From Pseudoxanthomonas winnipegensis (lineage in GTDB: Bacteria; Pseudomonadota; Gammaproteobacteria; Xanthomonadales; Xanthomonadaceae): a DNA stretch of 64,000 bases. The DNA lies in the NCBI RefSeq assembly GCF_004283755.1, contig NZ_SHMH01000003.1, positions 401,135 through 465,134 on the forward strand, read 5' to 3'. Made by a program: the position numbers and the translations under genes. The notes beneath the pieces were generated by a model that saw only the letters and a list, made by a program, of their open reading frames with translations, did no database searches and had not been told where the DNA came from. Shown here piece after piece: positions 26,078-34,317 of the stretch. Each line of letters begins with the position of its first letter. Positions within the stretch are counted from its first letter, which is position 1.

Positions 26078-27657
26078 TGCTGCACACCTTGCGCGCCCGC
26101 CGCGGCCTGGCCGTGGCCCCGCATCATCTGGCCGCGCAGGCCGGTCGCGACGTGCTGCGCGATGGCGGCACCGCGGTGGAGGCCTGCGTGGCCATCGCCG
26201 CGACGCTGGCCGTGGTGTATCCGCACATGACCGGAATCGGCGGCGATGGCTTCTGGCTGATCCGCGAACCCGACGGCCGCGTGCATGCCATCGATGCCTG
26301 CGGCCGCAGCGCGCAGGCGGCGACGCTGGATTTCTACGCGGGCCTGTCGGCCATCCCGTGGCGCGGGCCGGGCGCGGCCACCACCGTGGCCGGCACCGTC
26401 TCGGGCTGGGCGCAGGCGCTGACGGGGCAGGGCAACCGCCTGCCGCTGGCGCGCCTGCTCGAAGATGCGATCCATCACGCCCGGGCCGGCGTGCCGGTCA
26501 CGGCGGGCGGGGCGCAGATCGCCGCGGGCAAGGGCGCGGAGCTGCGCGTCCAGCCCGGCGCCTGGGCCGCCACGTTCGAACCCGACGGCGAGCCCCTGCG
26601 CGAAGGCGAACTGCTGCGCCAGCCCGCGCTGGCCGCGACCCTGCAGCGCATGGCTGATGCCGGCCTGGACGACTACTACCGCGGCGAACTGGCGCGCAGC
26701 ATCGCCGCGGACCTGGCCGCACTGGGCAGCCCGCTCGCGATGGCCGACTTGCTGTCGCATCGCGCGCAGGCCAGCACGCCGCTGCACGTGCGCGTGCGCG
26801 ACGCCATGCTCTACAACCACGCCCCGCCGACGCAGGGGCTGGCCTCGCTGCTGATCCTGGCGCTGTTCGACCGGCTGGAAGTCGCGCAGGGCGAGAGCTT
26901 CGCTCACCTGCACGGGCTGGTGGAGGCGACCAAGCAGGCCTTCCTGGTGCGCGATGCGCACGTCGGCGACCCGGACTGGATGACGCTGGACGCGCAGGCG
27001 CTGCTGGACGATGCGGCCGCGCTCGATGCGATGGCCGCGCGCATCGATCCCGTCCAGGCGCTGCCCTGGCCGCAGCCCTCGCAGGCCGGGGACACCTGCT
27101 GGTTCGGCGCGCTCGATGCGCGCGGCCAGGCGGTCAGCTGCATCCAGTCGACCTATTTCGAATTCGGCTCAGGGCTGGTGCTGCCGGGCAGCGGCATCAC
27201 CTGGCAGAACCGCGGCTGCAGCTTCCGCCTGGCCAGCGATGGCTGGAATGCGCTCAGGCCCGGTCGCAAGCCCTTCCACACCCTCAATCCCGCGCTGGCG
27301 GTGTTCGACGATGGCAGCGTCATGAGTTACGGGACCATGGGCGGCGAAGGCCAGCCGCAGACCCAGGCGGCGGTGTTCACTCGCTACGCGCGCTTCGGCA
27401 TGCCGCTGCAGCAGGCGGTCAGCGCGCCGCGCTGGCTGCTGGGTCGCACCTGGGGCGAGGACAGCACGTCGCTGAAGCTGGAGGATCGTTTCGACCCGGC
27501 GTTGATCGACGCGCTGCGCGCGGCCGGGCATGCGGTCGAACTGCTGCCGGCCTACACCTCGGTGATGGGCCATGCCGGCGCGCTGGTGCGCGAGGCCGAC
27601 GGGACCTTGAGTGGCGCGGTCGATCCGCGCAGCGACGGGGTGGTGGCCGGATGGTGA
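26077..27657 (+). CDS. hpxW: Gamma-glutamyltransferase-like oxamate amidohydrolase
   Basis: This 526-residue protein belongs to the Ntn-hydrolase family of gamma-glutamyltransferases. The expected self-cleavage point is before Thr340 in AGDTCWFGALDARGQAV, which would become the N-terminal nucleophile of the small subunit. Other marks are MTGIGGDGFWLI near residue 51 and GTMGGEGQPQTQAAVFT near 425. No signal peptide is seen, unlike periplasmic GGT. HpxW of Klebsiella splits oxamate to oxalate and ammonia, and the surrounding hpxY, hpxZ, hpxK and hpxJ genes support that reading. It starts in the hpxY stop and overlaps the next gene by seven bases. Confidence 0.88.
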   Translation: MLHTLRARRGLAVAPHHLAAQAGRDVLRDGGTAVEACVAIAATLAVVYPHMTGIGGDGFWLIREPDGRVHAIDACGRSAQAATLDFYAGLSAIPWRGPGAATTVAGTVSGWAQALTGQGNRLPLARLLEDAIHHARAGVPVTAGGAQIAAGKGAELRVQPGAWAATFEPDGEPLREGELLRQPALAATLQRMADAGLDDYYRGELARSIAADLAALGSPLAMADLLSHRAQASTPLHVRVRDAMLYNHAPPTQGLASLLILALFDRLEVAQGESFAHLHGLVEATKQAFLVRDAHVGDPDWMTLDAQALLDDAAALDAMAARIDPVQALPWPQPSQAGDTCWFGALDARGQAVSCIQSTYFEFGSGLVLPGSGITWQNRGCSFRLASDGWNALRPGRKPFHTLNPALAVFDDGSVMSYGTMGGEGQPQTQAAVFTRYARFGMPLQQAVSAPRWLLGRTWGEDSTSLKLEDRFDPALIDALRAAGHAVELLPAYTSVMGHAGALVREADGTLSGAVDPRSDGVVAGW

Positions 27658-28652
27658 GTGCCCTGCTGCGCGCGCGCTGCGCCCTCGCCATGCTCGCCTG
27701 CCTGCTGGTGCCGGCCGCGCGAGCGGCCGAGTCGCAGGCACAGGAAGCGCCGATCCCGGTGATCGTGGACAACGACTTCGGCACCGATATCGACGACGGC
27801 TTCGCCCTGTCGCTGGTGCTGGCCTCGCCGCGCCTGCGGCCGCTGCTGGTGACCACGACCTATGGCGACACCCGCCTGCGCGCACAGCTGGTGGCGCAGC
27901 TGCTGCAGGACACCGGCCATAGCCGGGTGCCGGTCGCCGCCGGCCCCGCGGTCGGCACGCGCGAGGGCGAGATCGGTCAGGCCGGCTGGCTGCGCGATGC
28001 GCACCGGCCGGTGCGCGCCGATGGCGTCGAGGCGATGCTGCGCGTGCTGCGCCAGCGGCCGGCCGGGCAGGTGACGCTGCTGGCGCTGGGGCCGCTGACC
28101 ACGGTGCAGGCCGCGCTCAAGCGCGATCCGGTGGCCTTCGCCCGGCTCAAGCGCGTGGTGCTGATGGGCGGCTCGCTGCGACGCGGCTATGGGCCTGTGG
28201 CGGGCACCAACAGCGACACGCCCAGCGCCGAATACAACATCAAGCTGGCCCCGCAGGCGCTGCGCGAGCTGCTGGCCAGCGGCCTGCCGGTGGAGGTGCA
28301 GCCGCTGGATTCGACCGAGATCGCGCTGCCCGCCGATTTGCAGGCGCGCATCTTCGCCGCGCCCACGTCTTACGCCGGGCCACTGTCCAAACTCTATGCG
28401 CTGTGGGCCGCGCGCAGCCCCTGGGGCACGACGCCGACGCTGTTCGACGTGGTGCCCGTGGCGCGCCTGCTGGACCCGGCGGTGTGCACGCCGGTGCCCC
28501 TGCACATCACCGTGGACGACGACGGCATGACCCGCGAAGGGCAGGGCGAGCCCAATGCCAGCGCCTGTCTGGACGTGGACAAGGCGCGCGTGCTGGCGTT
28601 GGTGGCCAGCACCCTGGCGCCGGCGGCCAAGGCCGCGCAGGTGCAGCCGTGA
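27651..28652 (+). CDS. Secreted nucleoside hydrolase (IUNH family)
   Basis: This 333-residue protein has the DxDxxxDD calcium motif of inosine-uridine nucleoside hydrolases as VDNDFGTDIDDGFAL near residue 40, and the downstream VVLMGGSLRRGYG strand. Residues 1-25 form a signal peptide ending VPAARAAES, so the enzyme is expected in the periplasm. There it would free bases from external purine nucleosides for the NCS2 permease and the hpx enzymes. The family active-site histidine region near residue 240 is less clear. It overlaps hpxW by seven bases and hpxK by four. Confidence 0.9.
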   Translation: MVSALLRARCALAMLACLLVPAARAAESQAQEAPIPVIVDNDFGTDIDDGFALSLVLASPRLRPLLVTTTYGDTRLRAQLVAQLLQDTGHSRVPVAAGPAVGTREGEIGQAGWLRDAHRPVRADGVEAMLRVLRQRPAGQVTLLALGPLTTVQAALKRDPVAFARLKRVVLMGGSLRRGYGPVAGTNSDTPSAEYNIKLAPQALRELLASGLPVEVQPLDSTEIALPADLQARIFAAPTSYAGPLSKLYALWAARSPWGTTPTLFDVVPVARLLDPAVCTPVPLHITVDDDGMTREGQGEPNASACLDVDKARVLALVASTLAPAAKAAQVQP

Positions 28653-29914
28653 ATGCCCCGTCGCTGCATCGCGCCGCCGGCGAGCGCGCCATCGCCCGCT
28701 GCGATGCGCTGGGCGTGGCGCCGTACAGCGATGCGGACAGCGGCCTGTATCGCGCCTGGCTCACGCCGGCGCATCGCGCCGCGCAAGCGGCGGTGGCCGA
28801 GTGGATGGGCCAGGCCGGCATGGCCACGCGCCTGGACGCGGCCAGCAACCTGATCGGTCGCTACGAAGGCGAGCACCGCGATGCGCCGGCGCTGCTGATC
28901 GGCAGCCACCTGGACAGCGTGCGCGACGCCGGCCGCTACGACGGCCCGCTGGGCATCATGCTCGGCATCGAATGCGTGGCCGCGCTGCACGCGCGCGGCG
29001 AGCGCATGCCGTTCGCCATCGAGGTGATCGCCTTCGGCGACGAGGAAGGTTCGCGCTTCCCGGCTTCGATGTTCACCAGCCGCGCAGTGGCCGGCACGCT
29101 GGCGCCCGGCGCCCTCGACGGCGTGGTCGATGCGGCCGGCGTGTCGGTGGCGCAGGCGCTGGCCGGATGGGGCCTGGAGGCGGCGCAGTTCCATCAGGCC
29201 GCACGTCGCCCCGACGAAGTCATCGGCTACCTGGAAGCGCATATCGAACAAGGCCCGGTGCTGGAGGCCGAGGGCCTGGCGCTGGGCGTGGTCACCGGCA
29301 TCGCCGCGCAGCTGCGCTTCGAGGTCAGCGTGCGCGGGCGTGCCGGCCACGCCGGCACCAGCCCGATGCCGCTGCGCGCCGATGCGCTCACCGCCGCCGC
29401 CGACTGCGTGCTGGCGGTCGAGGCCGTCGCCCGCGAGGCGGCGAGCGACCTGGTCGCCACCGTGGGCCGCATGCAGGTGCTGCCGGGCGCGACCAATGTG
29501 ATTCCCGGCCGGGTGAGCTTCTCGCTGGATGTGCGCGCCGGCGACAACGCACGGCGCGACGCCGGTGCGGCGCAGATCCTGCGCCGCTTCGAGGCCATCG
29601 CCGCCGCGCGCGGCGTGCAGGTCGAGGCAGTGCAGGTGCAGGACCTGGCCGCCAGCCCGTGCGACACGCACCTGGTCGAGCTGCTGGCCCAGGCCATGGA
29701 GACGCAGGACATCGCGCCGCGCCGGCTGGTCTCCGGCGCCGGCCACGATGCGATGGTGATGCGCGCGCTGTGCCCGACGGCGATGCTGTTCGTGCGCTGC
29801 GACGGCGGCATCTCGCACAACCCGGCCGAGCGCGCCAGCGCGGCCGACGCCGGCCTGGCCGTGGCGGCCATGCTGGATTTCATCGAACGTTTGGGAGCGA
29901 TACGTGGCAACTGA
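28649..29914 (+). CDS. hpxK: Allantoate amidohydrolase
   Basis: This 421-residue M20-family Zn amidohydrolase converts allantoate to ureidoglycine. Metal ligands are visible in IGSHLDSVRDAGRYDGPLG, IAFGDEEGSRF and the C-terminal GISHNPAE. The bridging histidine and dimer segment appear in HIEQGPVLE and GRAGHAGTSPMPLRAD. The GTG at 28649 overlaps the nucleoside hydrolase stop (GTGA). AllC, beta-ureidopropionase and carbamoylases share this fold; the neighbours (hpxJ directly after) make allantoate the likely substrate. Confidence 0.92.
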   Translation: MNAPSLHRAAGERAIARCDALGVAPYSDADSGLYRAWLTPAHRAAQAAVAEWMGQAGMATRLDAASNLIGRYEGEHRDAPALLIGSHLDSVRDAGRYDGPLGIMLGIECVAALHARGERMPFAIEVIAFGDEEGSRFPASMFTSRAVAGTLAPGALDGVVDAAGVSVAQALAGWGLEAAQFHQAARRPDEVIGYLEAHIEQGPVLEAEGLALGVVTGIAAQLRFEVSVRGRAGHAGTSPMPLRADALTAAADCVLAVEAVAREAASDLVATVGRMQVLPGATNVIPGRVSFSLDVRAGDNARRDAGAAQILRRFEAIAAARGVQVEAVQVQDLAASPCDTHLVELLAQAMETQDIAPRRLVSGAGHDAMVMRALCPTAMLFVRCDGGISHNPAERASAADAGLAVAAMLDFIERLGAIRGN

Positions 29915-31145
29915 AGTCTTTGGCGAGATCGATCCGCCGCAGCGCCTGCTGATGGGCCCGGGCCCGGTCAATGCGCATCCGCGCGTGCTGCGCGCCATGT
30001 CGGCCGACCTGCTGGGGCAGTTCGACCCCGAAATGACCGCCTACATGAACGAGGTCATGGCGCTTTATCGCCCGATCTTCGGCACCGATAACCGGTGGAC
30101 CTTCCTGGTCGACGGCACCGCGCGCGCCGGCATCGAGGCCGCGCTGGTGTCGCTGGTGGCGCCGGGCGAGACGGTGCTGGTGGTCAACTTCGGCCGCTTC
30201 GGCCTGCTGCTGACCGAGATCCTCGGCCGCATCGGCGCCAGGATCGAGACCGTCGAGGCCCCGTGGGGCCAGGTGGTGCCGCTGGACGCCATCGAGGACG
30301 CGCTCAAGCGCGTGCGCCCGACGCTGGTGGCGACCATCCACGGCGACACCTCCACCACCATGGCGCAGCCGCTGGAAGGCTTCGGCGCGCTGTGCCGGCG
30401 CTACGGCGCGCTGTCGTACGTGGATGCCACGGCCACCATCGGCGGCATGGAACTGGCCGCCGACCGCTGGCAGGTGGACATCGTCACCGGCGGGCTGCAG
30501 AAGTGCCTGGGCGGGCCGTCGGGTTCGGCGCCGATCACCGTCTCCGAGGCGGCGGCCGAGCGCATCTTCGCCCGCCGCCATGTCGAGCGCGGCATCGCGC
30601 GCGAGGACATCGACGATGGCGACGGCCCGCGCATCGGTTCCAACTACTTCGACCTGGCCATGGTCATGGACTACTGGTCGGACAAGCGCCTGAACCACCA
30701 CACCGAAGCCACCACCATGCTCTACGGCGCCCGCGAATGCGCGCGCATCGCGCTGCAGGAAGGCCTGGCGCGGCGCTACGCGCGCCATCGCGCCGCCGGC
30801 CGCGCCGTGACCGCCGGCGCGCGCGCGCTGGGGCTGGGGGTGTTCGGTGATGACGCCCACCGCATGAGCAACGTCACCGGCCTGGTGATCCCCGCCGGCG
30901 TCGATGGCGAGGCGGTGCGCCGCGCCATGCGCGAGGACTTCGAGATCGAGATCGGCACCGCCTTCGGCCCGCTGCAGGGCAAGGTCTGGCGCATCGGCGC
31001 GATGGGCTACAACGCGGCCAAGCACAAGGTGCTGATCACGCTGGGCGCGCTGGAGACCGTGCTGCGCCTGCAGGGCTTCGCCTGCACGCCCGGCGCCGCC
31101 ATCGACGCCGCGCTGGCCGCGTGGAATGCGGAAGTGGCCGCATGA
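29904..31145 (+). CDS. hpxJ: Ureidoglycine-glyoxylate aminotransferase
   Basis: This 413-residue PLP enzyme of the alanine-glyoxylate aminotransferase family (PucG/HpxJ type) moves the amino group of S-ureidoglycine to glyoxylate, giving oxalurate and glycine. The Schiff-base lysine lies in VTGGLQKCLGGPSGSAP near residue 197, and the PLP aspartate in YVDATATIGGM. GSNYFDLAMVMDYW carries the asparagine that PucG uses to favour ureidoglycine. The start is GTG, overlapping hpxK by 11 bases; the stop overlaps hpxZ. Confidence 0.92.
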   Translation: MATEVFGEIDPPQRLLMGPGPVNAHPRVLRAMSADLLGQFDPEMTAYMNEVMALYRPIFGTDNRWTFLVDGTARAGIEAALVSLVAPGETVLVVNFGRFGLLLTEILGRIGARIETVEAPWGQVVPLDAIEDALKRVRPTLVATIHGDTSTTMAQPLEGFGALCRRYGALSYVDATATIGGMELAADRWQVDIVTGGLQKCLGGPSGSAPITVSEAAAERIFARRHVERGIAREDIDDGDGPRIGSNYFDLAMVMDYWSDKRLNHHTEATTMLYGARECARIALQEGLARRYARHRAAGRAVTAGARALGLGVFGDDAHRMSNVTGLVIPAGVDGEAVRRAMREDFEIEIGTAFGPLQGKVWRIGAMGYNAAKHKVLITLGALETVLRLQGFACTPGAAIDAALAAWNAEVAA

Positions 31146-31540
31146 GCGCAGGCGGCGAGCCGACGCTCAACGACCCGGCCGTGGTGGCCGAGGTGCGCGC
31201 GGCCTTCGAGGCCTACGAACGGGCGCTGATGACCGACGACATCGCCACGCTCGATCGCCTGTTCCATGCCGCGCCCAGCACGGTGCGCTACGGCGTGGGC
31301 GAGGTGCTGTACGGCATCGAGGAGATCCGCGCGTTCCGCATCGGCCGCGGCGGCTCGCCGCAGCGCCGGCTGGGGCGGGTGGAGATCGCCACCTTCGGCG
31401 CCGACTTCGCCACGGCCAATGCGGAGTTCTACCGCGAAGGCGCCGCCCGGCGCGGCCGCCAGAGCCAGAGCTGGGTGCGCTTCGCCGACGGCTGGAAGGT
31501 CGTCGCGGCGCATGTCTCGCTGGAGGGCACGCACGCGTGA
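31142..31540 (+). CDS. hpxZ: AtzH-like protein HpxZ (DUF3225)
   Basis: This 132-residue protein has the SnoaL/NTF2-like fold of the AtzH/HpxZ (DUF3225) family: LNDPAVVAEVRAAFEAYERA at the start, RYGVGEVLYGIEEIRAFR in the middle and SQSWVRFADGWKVVAAHVSL at the end. AtzH hydrolyses a biuret-pathway intermediate in the AtzE-AtzG system; HpxZ is assumed to act with HpxY. It sits between hpxJ and the flavoprotein gene with overlaps on both sides. Confidence 0.9.
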   Translation: MSAGGEPTLNDPAVVAEVRAAFEAYERALMTDDIATLDRLFHAAPSTVRYGVGEVLYGIEEIRAFRIGRGGSPQRRLGRVEIATFGADFATANAEFYREGAARRGRQSQSWVRFADGWKVVAAHVSLEGTHA

Positions 31541-32958
31541 GCCTGGCCGATCTGGAAACCCGCGTGGCCCACGACCTGGCCTGCTTGGACCACGGCAAGC
31601 CGGACTGGACGCGGCCGCGCACGCACGACCAGGGCCATGTGTTCGATGTGGTGATCGTCGGCGGCGGGCAGAGCGGGCTGGGCGCGGCCTTCGCGCTGCT
31701 GCGCGAGCGGGTCTCCAACCTGCTGGTGGTCGACGAATGCCCGGAAGGGCGCGAGGGCCCCTGGCTCAGCTATGCGCGCATGGTCACGCTGCGCACGCCC
31801 AAGCAGATCACCTCGATCGACTTGGGGCTCCCCTCGCTGACCTTCCGCGCCTGGTGGGAGGCCCAGCACGGCGCGGCAGGCTGGGAGGCGCTGGACAAGA
31901 TCCCGCGCGAGGACTGGATGGCCTACCTGCGCTGGTACCGCGGCGTGCTGCGCCTGCCGGTGCGCAACGACACGCGCCTGGTCCAACTCGAACCTCTGCC
32001 GGAGCAGGGCCTGCATCGCCTGCACCTGCACGACGGCGGCACCCTGCTGGCGCGCAAGGTGATCCTGGCCACCGGCATCCAGGGCGGCGGCCAGTGGGTG
32101 GTGCCCAAGTTCGTCTCCGACCACCTGCCGCCCACGCGCTATGCGCACACCTCCGGGCCGCTGGACTACGCCGCGCTGGCCGGCAAGTGCATCGCCATCC
32201 TCGGCGGCGGCGCGTCGGCGTTCGACAACGCGCAGTACGCGCTGCAGCGCGGGGTGCGCGAGGCGCATGTGTTCGTGCGTCGCGCGCAGCTGCCGCGGGT
32301 CAATCCGATCCGGCACATGGAGCAGGCCGGCATCATCGCGCGCTTTCCGGCGCTGCCCGATGCCGACAAGTACGCGCTGATGGCCAGCTTCTTCGCCCGC
32401 AACCAGCCGCCAACCAACGACACCTTCGCCCGCGCGGTGGCCATGCCGGGCTTCCACCTGCATCTGGGCGCGCCGTGGCTGTCGGTGGCCGAGCGCGATG
32501 GCCAGGCGGTGGTGACCACGCCGCAGGGCGCGCAGGCCTTCGATTTCCTCGCCATCGCCACCGGCCTGGTGACCGATCCGGACCTGCGCCCCGAACTGGC
32601 CGCGCTGGCACCGGCCATCGCGCGCTGGCGCGATCGCTACGTGCCGCCGGCCGGCGCCGCCAACCCGCTGCTGGACGCACATCCCTACCTGGGCCCGGGC
32701 TTCGAACTGCAGCCGCGCACGGGCGAGGACGCGGCCAGGCTGCACGGCCTGTTTGCGTTCAACTACTCGGCGCTGATCAACCTGGGGCTGTCGGCCGCCG
32801 CACTGTCGGGCCTGAAGTACGCGCTGCCGCGCCTGGCGCAGGCGGTGGCCAATCAGCTCTTCGTCGATGACCGCGCCGCGGTGGTGCGCGACTTCCTGGC
32901 CTTCGACGAGGAGGAATTCACCGGCCAGTGGCCGCTGCCGCAGGAGTCCGCCGCATGA
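31537..32958 (+). CDS. FMO-like FAD/NAD(P)-binding protein, candidate urate oxidase
   Basis: This 473-residue flavoprotein has two dinucleotide folds: FAD site VIVGGGQSGLGAAFALL near residue 40 and NAD(P) site IAILGGGASAFDNAQYAL near residue 219. The layout resembles flavin monooxygenases and Baeyer-Villiger enzymes (ATG-like ATGIQGGGQWV and ATGLVTDPDLRPE segments). It is not HpxO, which is shorter and built on the salicylate hydroxylase plan. Because it lies directly before uraH and no uricase is visible, a role in oxidising urate or another purine intermediate is the simplest inference. Start is GTG in a GTGA overlap with hpxZ. Function remains unproven. Confidence 0.82.
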   Translation: MSLADLETRVAHDLACLDHGKPDWTRPRTHDQGHVFDVVIVGGGQSGLGAAFALLRERVSNLLVVDECPEGREGPWLSYARMVTLRTPKQITSIDLGLPSLTFRAWWEAQHGAAGWEALDKIPREDWMAYLRWYRGVLRLPVRNDTRLVQLEPLPEQGLHRLHLHDGGTLLARKVILATGIQGGGQWVVPKFVSDHLPPTRYAHTSGPLDYAALAGKCIAILGGGASAFDNAQYALQRGVREAHVFVRRAQLPRVNPIRHMEQAGIIARFPALPDADKYALMASFFARNQPPTNDTFARAVAMPGFHLHLGAPWLSVAERDGQAVVTTPQGAQAFDFLAIATGLVTDPDLRPELAALAPAIARWRDRYVPPAGAANPLLDAHPYLGPGFELQPRTGEDAARLHGLFAFNYSALINLGLSAAALSGLKYALPRLAQAVANQLFVDDRAAVVRDFLAFDEEEFTGQWPLPQESAA

Positions 32959-33290
32959 CCACGCTCTCCACCCACGTGCTGGACACCAGCCGCGGCGGCC
33001 CGGCCACGGGCGTGGCGGTGCAGCTGTTCGACGCCGACGGCGCGCTGCGCTGGCAGGGCGTCACCGATGCCGACGGGCGCTGCCCGACGCTGCGCGAACA
33101 AGCGCTGGAAGCCGGGCGCTATCGGCTGGTGTTCGCGGTCGCGGCGTACTTCCGCGCGGCCGGTGTGGCGCTGCCGGAGCCGCCGTTCCTGGACGCGATT
33201 CCGCTGGATTTCGGCATCGCGGGGCAGGGGCATTACCACGTGCCGCTGCTGGTCTCGCCGTTCGGCTATTCGACCTATCGCGGCAGCTGA
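32955..33290 (+). CDS. uraH: 5-hydroxyisourate hydrolase
   Basis: UraH is the transthyretin-like enzyme that hydrolyses 5-hydroxyisourate to OHCU, the substrate of UraD. The 111-residue protein has the N-terminal LSTHVLDTSRGGPATGVAV and the diagnostic C-terminus YRGS preceded by HYHVPLLVSPFGYST. It is cytoplasmic, with no signal peptide. The ATG at 32955 overlaps the flavoprotein stop by four bases, tying the two genes together. Confidence 0.97.
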   Translation: MTTLSTHVLDTSRGGPATGVAVQLFDADGALRWQGVTDADGRCPTLREQALEAGRYRLVFAVAAYFRAAGVALPEPPFLDAIPLDFGIAGQGHYHVPLLVSPFGYSTYRGS

Positions 33291-33368
33291 GCGGCGCGAC
33301 GCGGCTACACTGACCGCCCGCGTCCGGCGTTGCGCACGGCGCTTTGCCCGTTCGCTTCCGGTCCACGC

Positions 33369-33878
33369 ATGCCCAGCCTGCACGAAGTCTCCCCGCTGAT
33401 CGCCTGGATGGTCTCGGCCACGGGGCTGCTGGCCGCGGCGCTGCTGGTCTGGTTCGGTCTGCGCTGGCGGCGCGGCCGCCGCACCTGGGGCCTGCCGCTG
33501 ATCGCCGCGCTGCTGGTGCTGGCCGCTTCGCTGGGCCTGACGCTGGCCTCGCGCGCCGCGCAGGACAAGGCCGAGCGAGCGCAGGCCATGGCCCGTCCGC
33601 TGTCGCCGCAGGAGCAGGCGGTGTGGAGCATCGTGCAGACCCGCTGCCAGGCCTGCCATTCCGACCACGCCACGATCATGCCCTGGGCCGCCTACGGCCT
33701 GAGCCTGGACGACATGGGCGATGTCGAGCGCAACGCCGCCGCCATCCAGCTTCAGGTGGTCCAACTGCAGGCCATGCCGATGCGCAACACCACGCAGATG
33801 ACGCCGCAGGAGCGCGAGGTCATCGCGCGCTGGTACGCCGAGCGCGCAACGTCAGCGCACGGCACAAAAGGCGACTAA
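33369..33878 (+). CDS. Membrane-anchored cytochrome c domain like the C-terminus of PuuD
   Basis: This 169-residue protein has two hydrophobic segments (about residues 9-30 and 42-62) followed by a cytochrome c domain with one heme site, RCQACHSDHA, near residue 93, and a methionine-rich stretch MPMRNTTQMTPQE. The C-terminal part reads like the cytochrome domain of the integral membrane urate hydroxylase PuuD, but the large N-terminal catalytic membrane domain is missing and not found nearby. Last gene of the hpx operon, 78 bases after uraH. It may carry electrons to the respiratory chain from urate oxidation. Truncation of a former puuD gene is the alternative. Confidence 0.85.
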   Translation: MPSLHEVSPLIAWMVSATGLLAAALLVWFGLRWRRGRRTWGLPLIAALLVLAASLGLTLASRAAQDKAERAQAMARPLSPQEQAVWSIVQTRCQACHSDHATIMPWAAYGLSLDDMGDVERNAAAIQLQVVQLQAMPMRNTTQMTPQEREVIARWYAERATSAHGTKGD

Positions 33879-33889
33879 GCCCCGAACAC

Positions 33890-33971
33890 GTCATTCCCGC
33901 GAACGCGGGAATCCAGTGACTCTCGCACAAAGCGCCAAAAGGCGCTGGGTTCCCGCGTTCGCGGGAACGAC
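33890..33971. repeat. REP-type element with paired palindromic arms
   Basis: The 27-base arm that begins GTCATTCCCGCGAACGCGGG at 33890 faces a near-exact reverse complement ending GTTCGCGGGAACGAC at 33971. A smaller hairpin (AGCGCCAAAAGGCGCT) lies between them. A single arm of the same family is found at 61843. Confidence 0.8.
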
Positions 33972-34051
33972 GGTAGGAGGATTGCCGCGGTCTTCAGCAA
34001 CCCACGATTCCGCGTCCAATCCCCGCAGCGAAGAGCCCCCCCCCTCCGCTC

Positions 34052-34135
34052 CAATCCCGATTCCCGATTCCCGAATCCCGAATCCCGAATCCCGAATCCC
34101 GAATCCCGAATCCCGAATCCCGAATCCCGAATCCC
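34052..34135. repeat. Seven-base tandem repeat array
   Basis: Twelve 7-base units: one CAATCCC, two GATTCCC and nine perfect GAATCCC units (34073-34135). Arrays of this kind vary in copy number by slippage. Confidence 0.9.
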
Positions 34136-34166
34136 AAAAACACCAAACGCCCCAAACGGGGCGTCC
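34136..34166 (-). terminator. Intrinsic terminator of the mtn operon
   Basis: On the minus strand the stem ACGCCCC / GGGGCGT with a four-base loop is followed by TTGGTGTTTTT. It lies about 150 bases after mtnC. Confidence 0.7.
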
Positions 34167-34317
34167 TGAAACGGTCGGCTGGCTGGCGAAAGCGGGCGGG
34201 CGGTGACCGGTGCACGTCGTCGCTGGCGGGAGCGGGCTGACGGCGTGGACGGAAGTCTAGCCAGCGCGTAAAAGCGATGGCGAAATGCGAATCGTTCTTG
34301 AAAAGCGAGGGGCCCGC

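Larger units (their letters stand above)
33879..34317. other. Repeat-rich convergent gap between the hpx and mtn operons
   Basis: No gene is seen. The gap holds, in order, a REP-type inverted pair, a 7-base tandem repeat and a terminator for the mtn operon, each listed separately. The last 110 bases before mtnC show nothing further. Confidence 0.65.

Noticed and set aside
34052..34135. CRISPR array
   Set aside because: The units are 7 bases and contiguous, with no spacers and no cas genes nearby.
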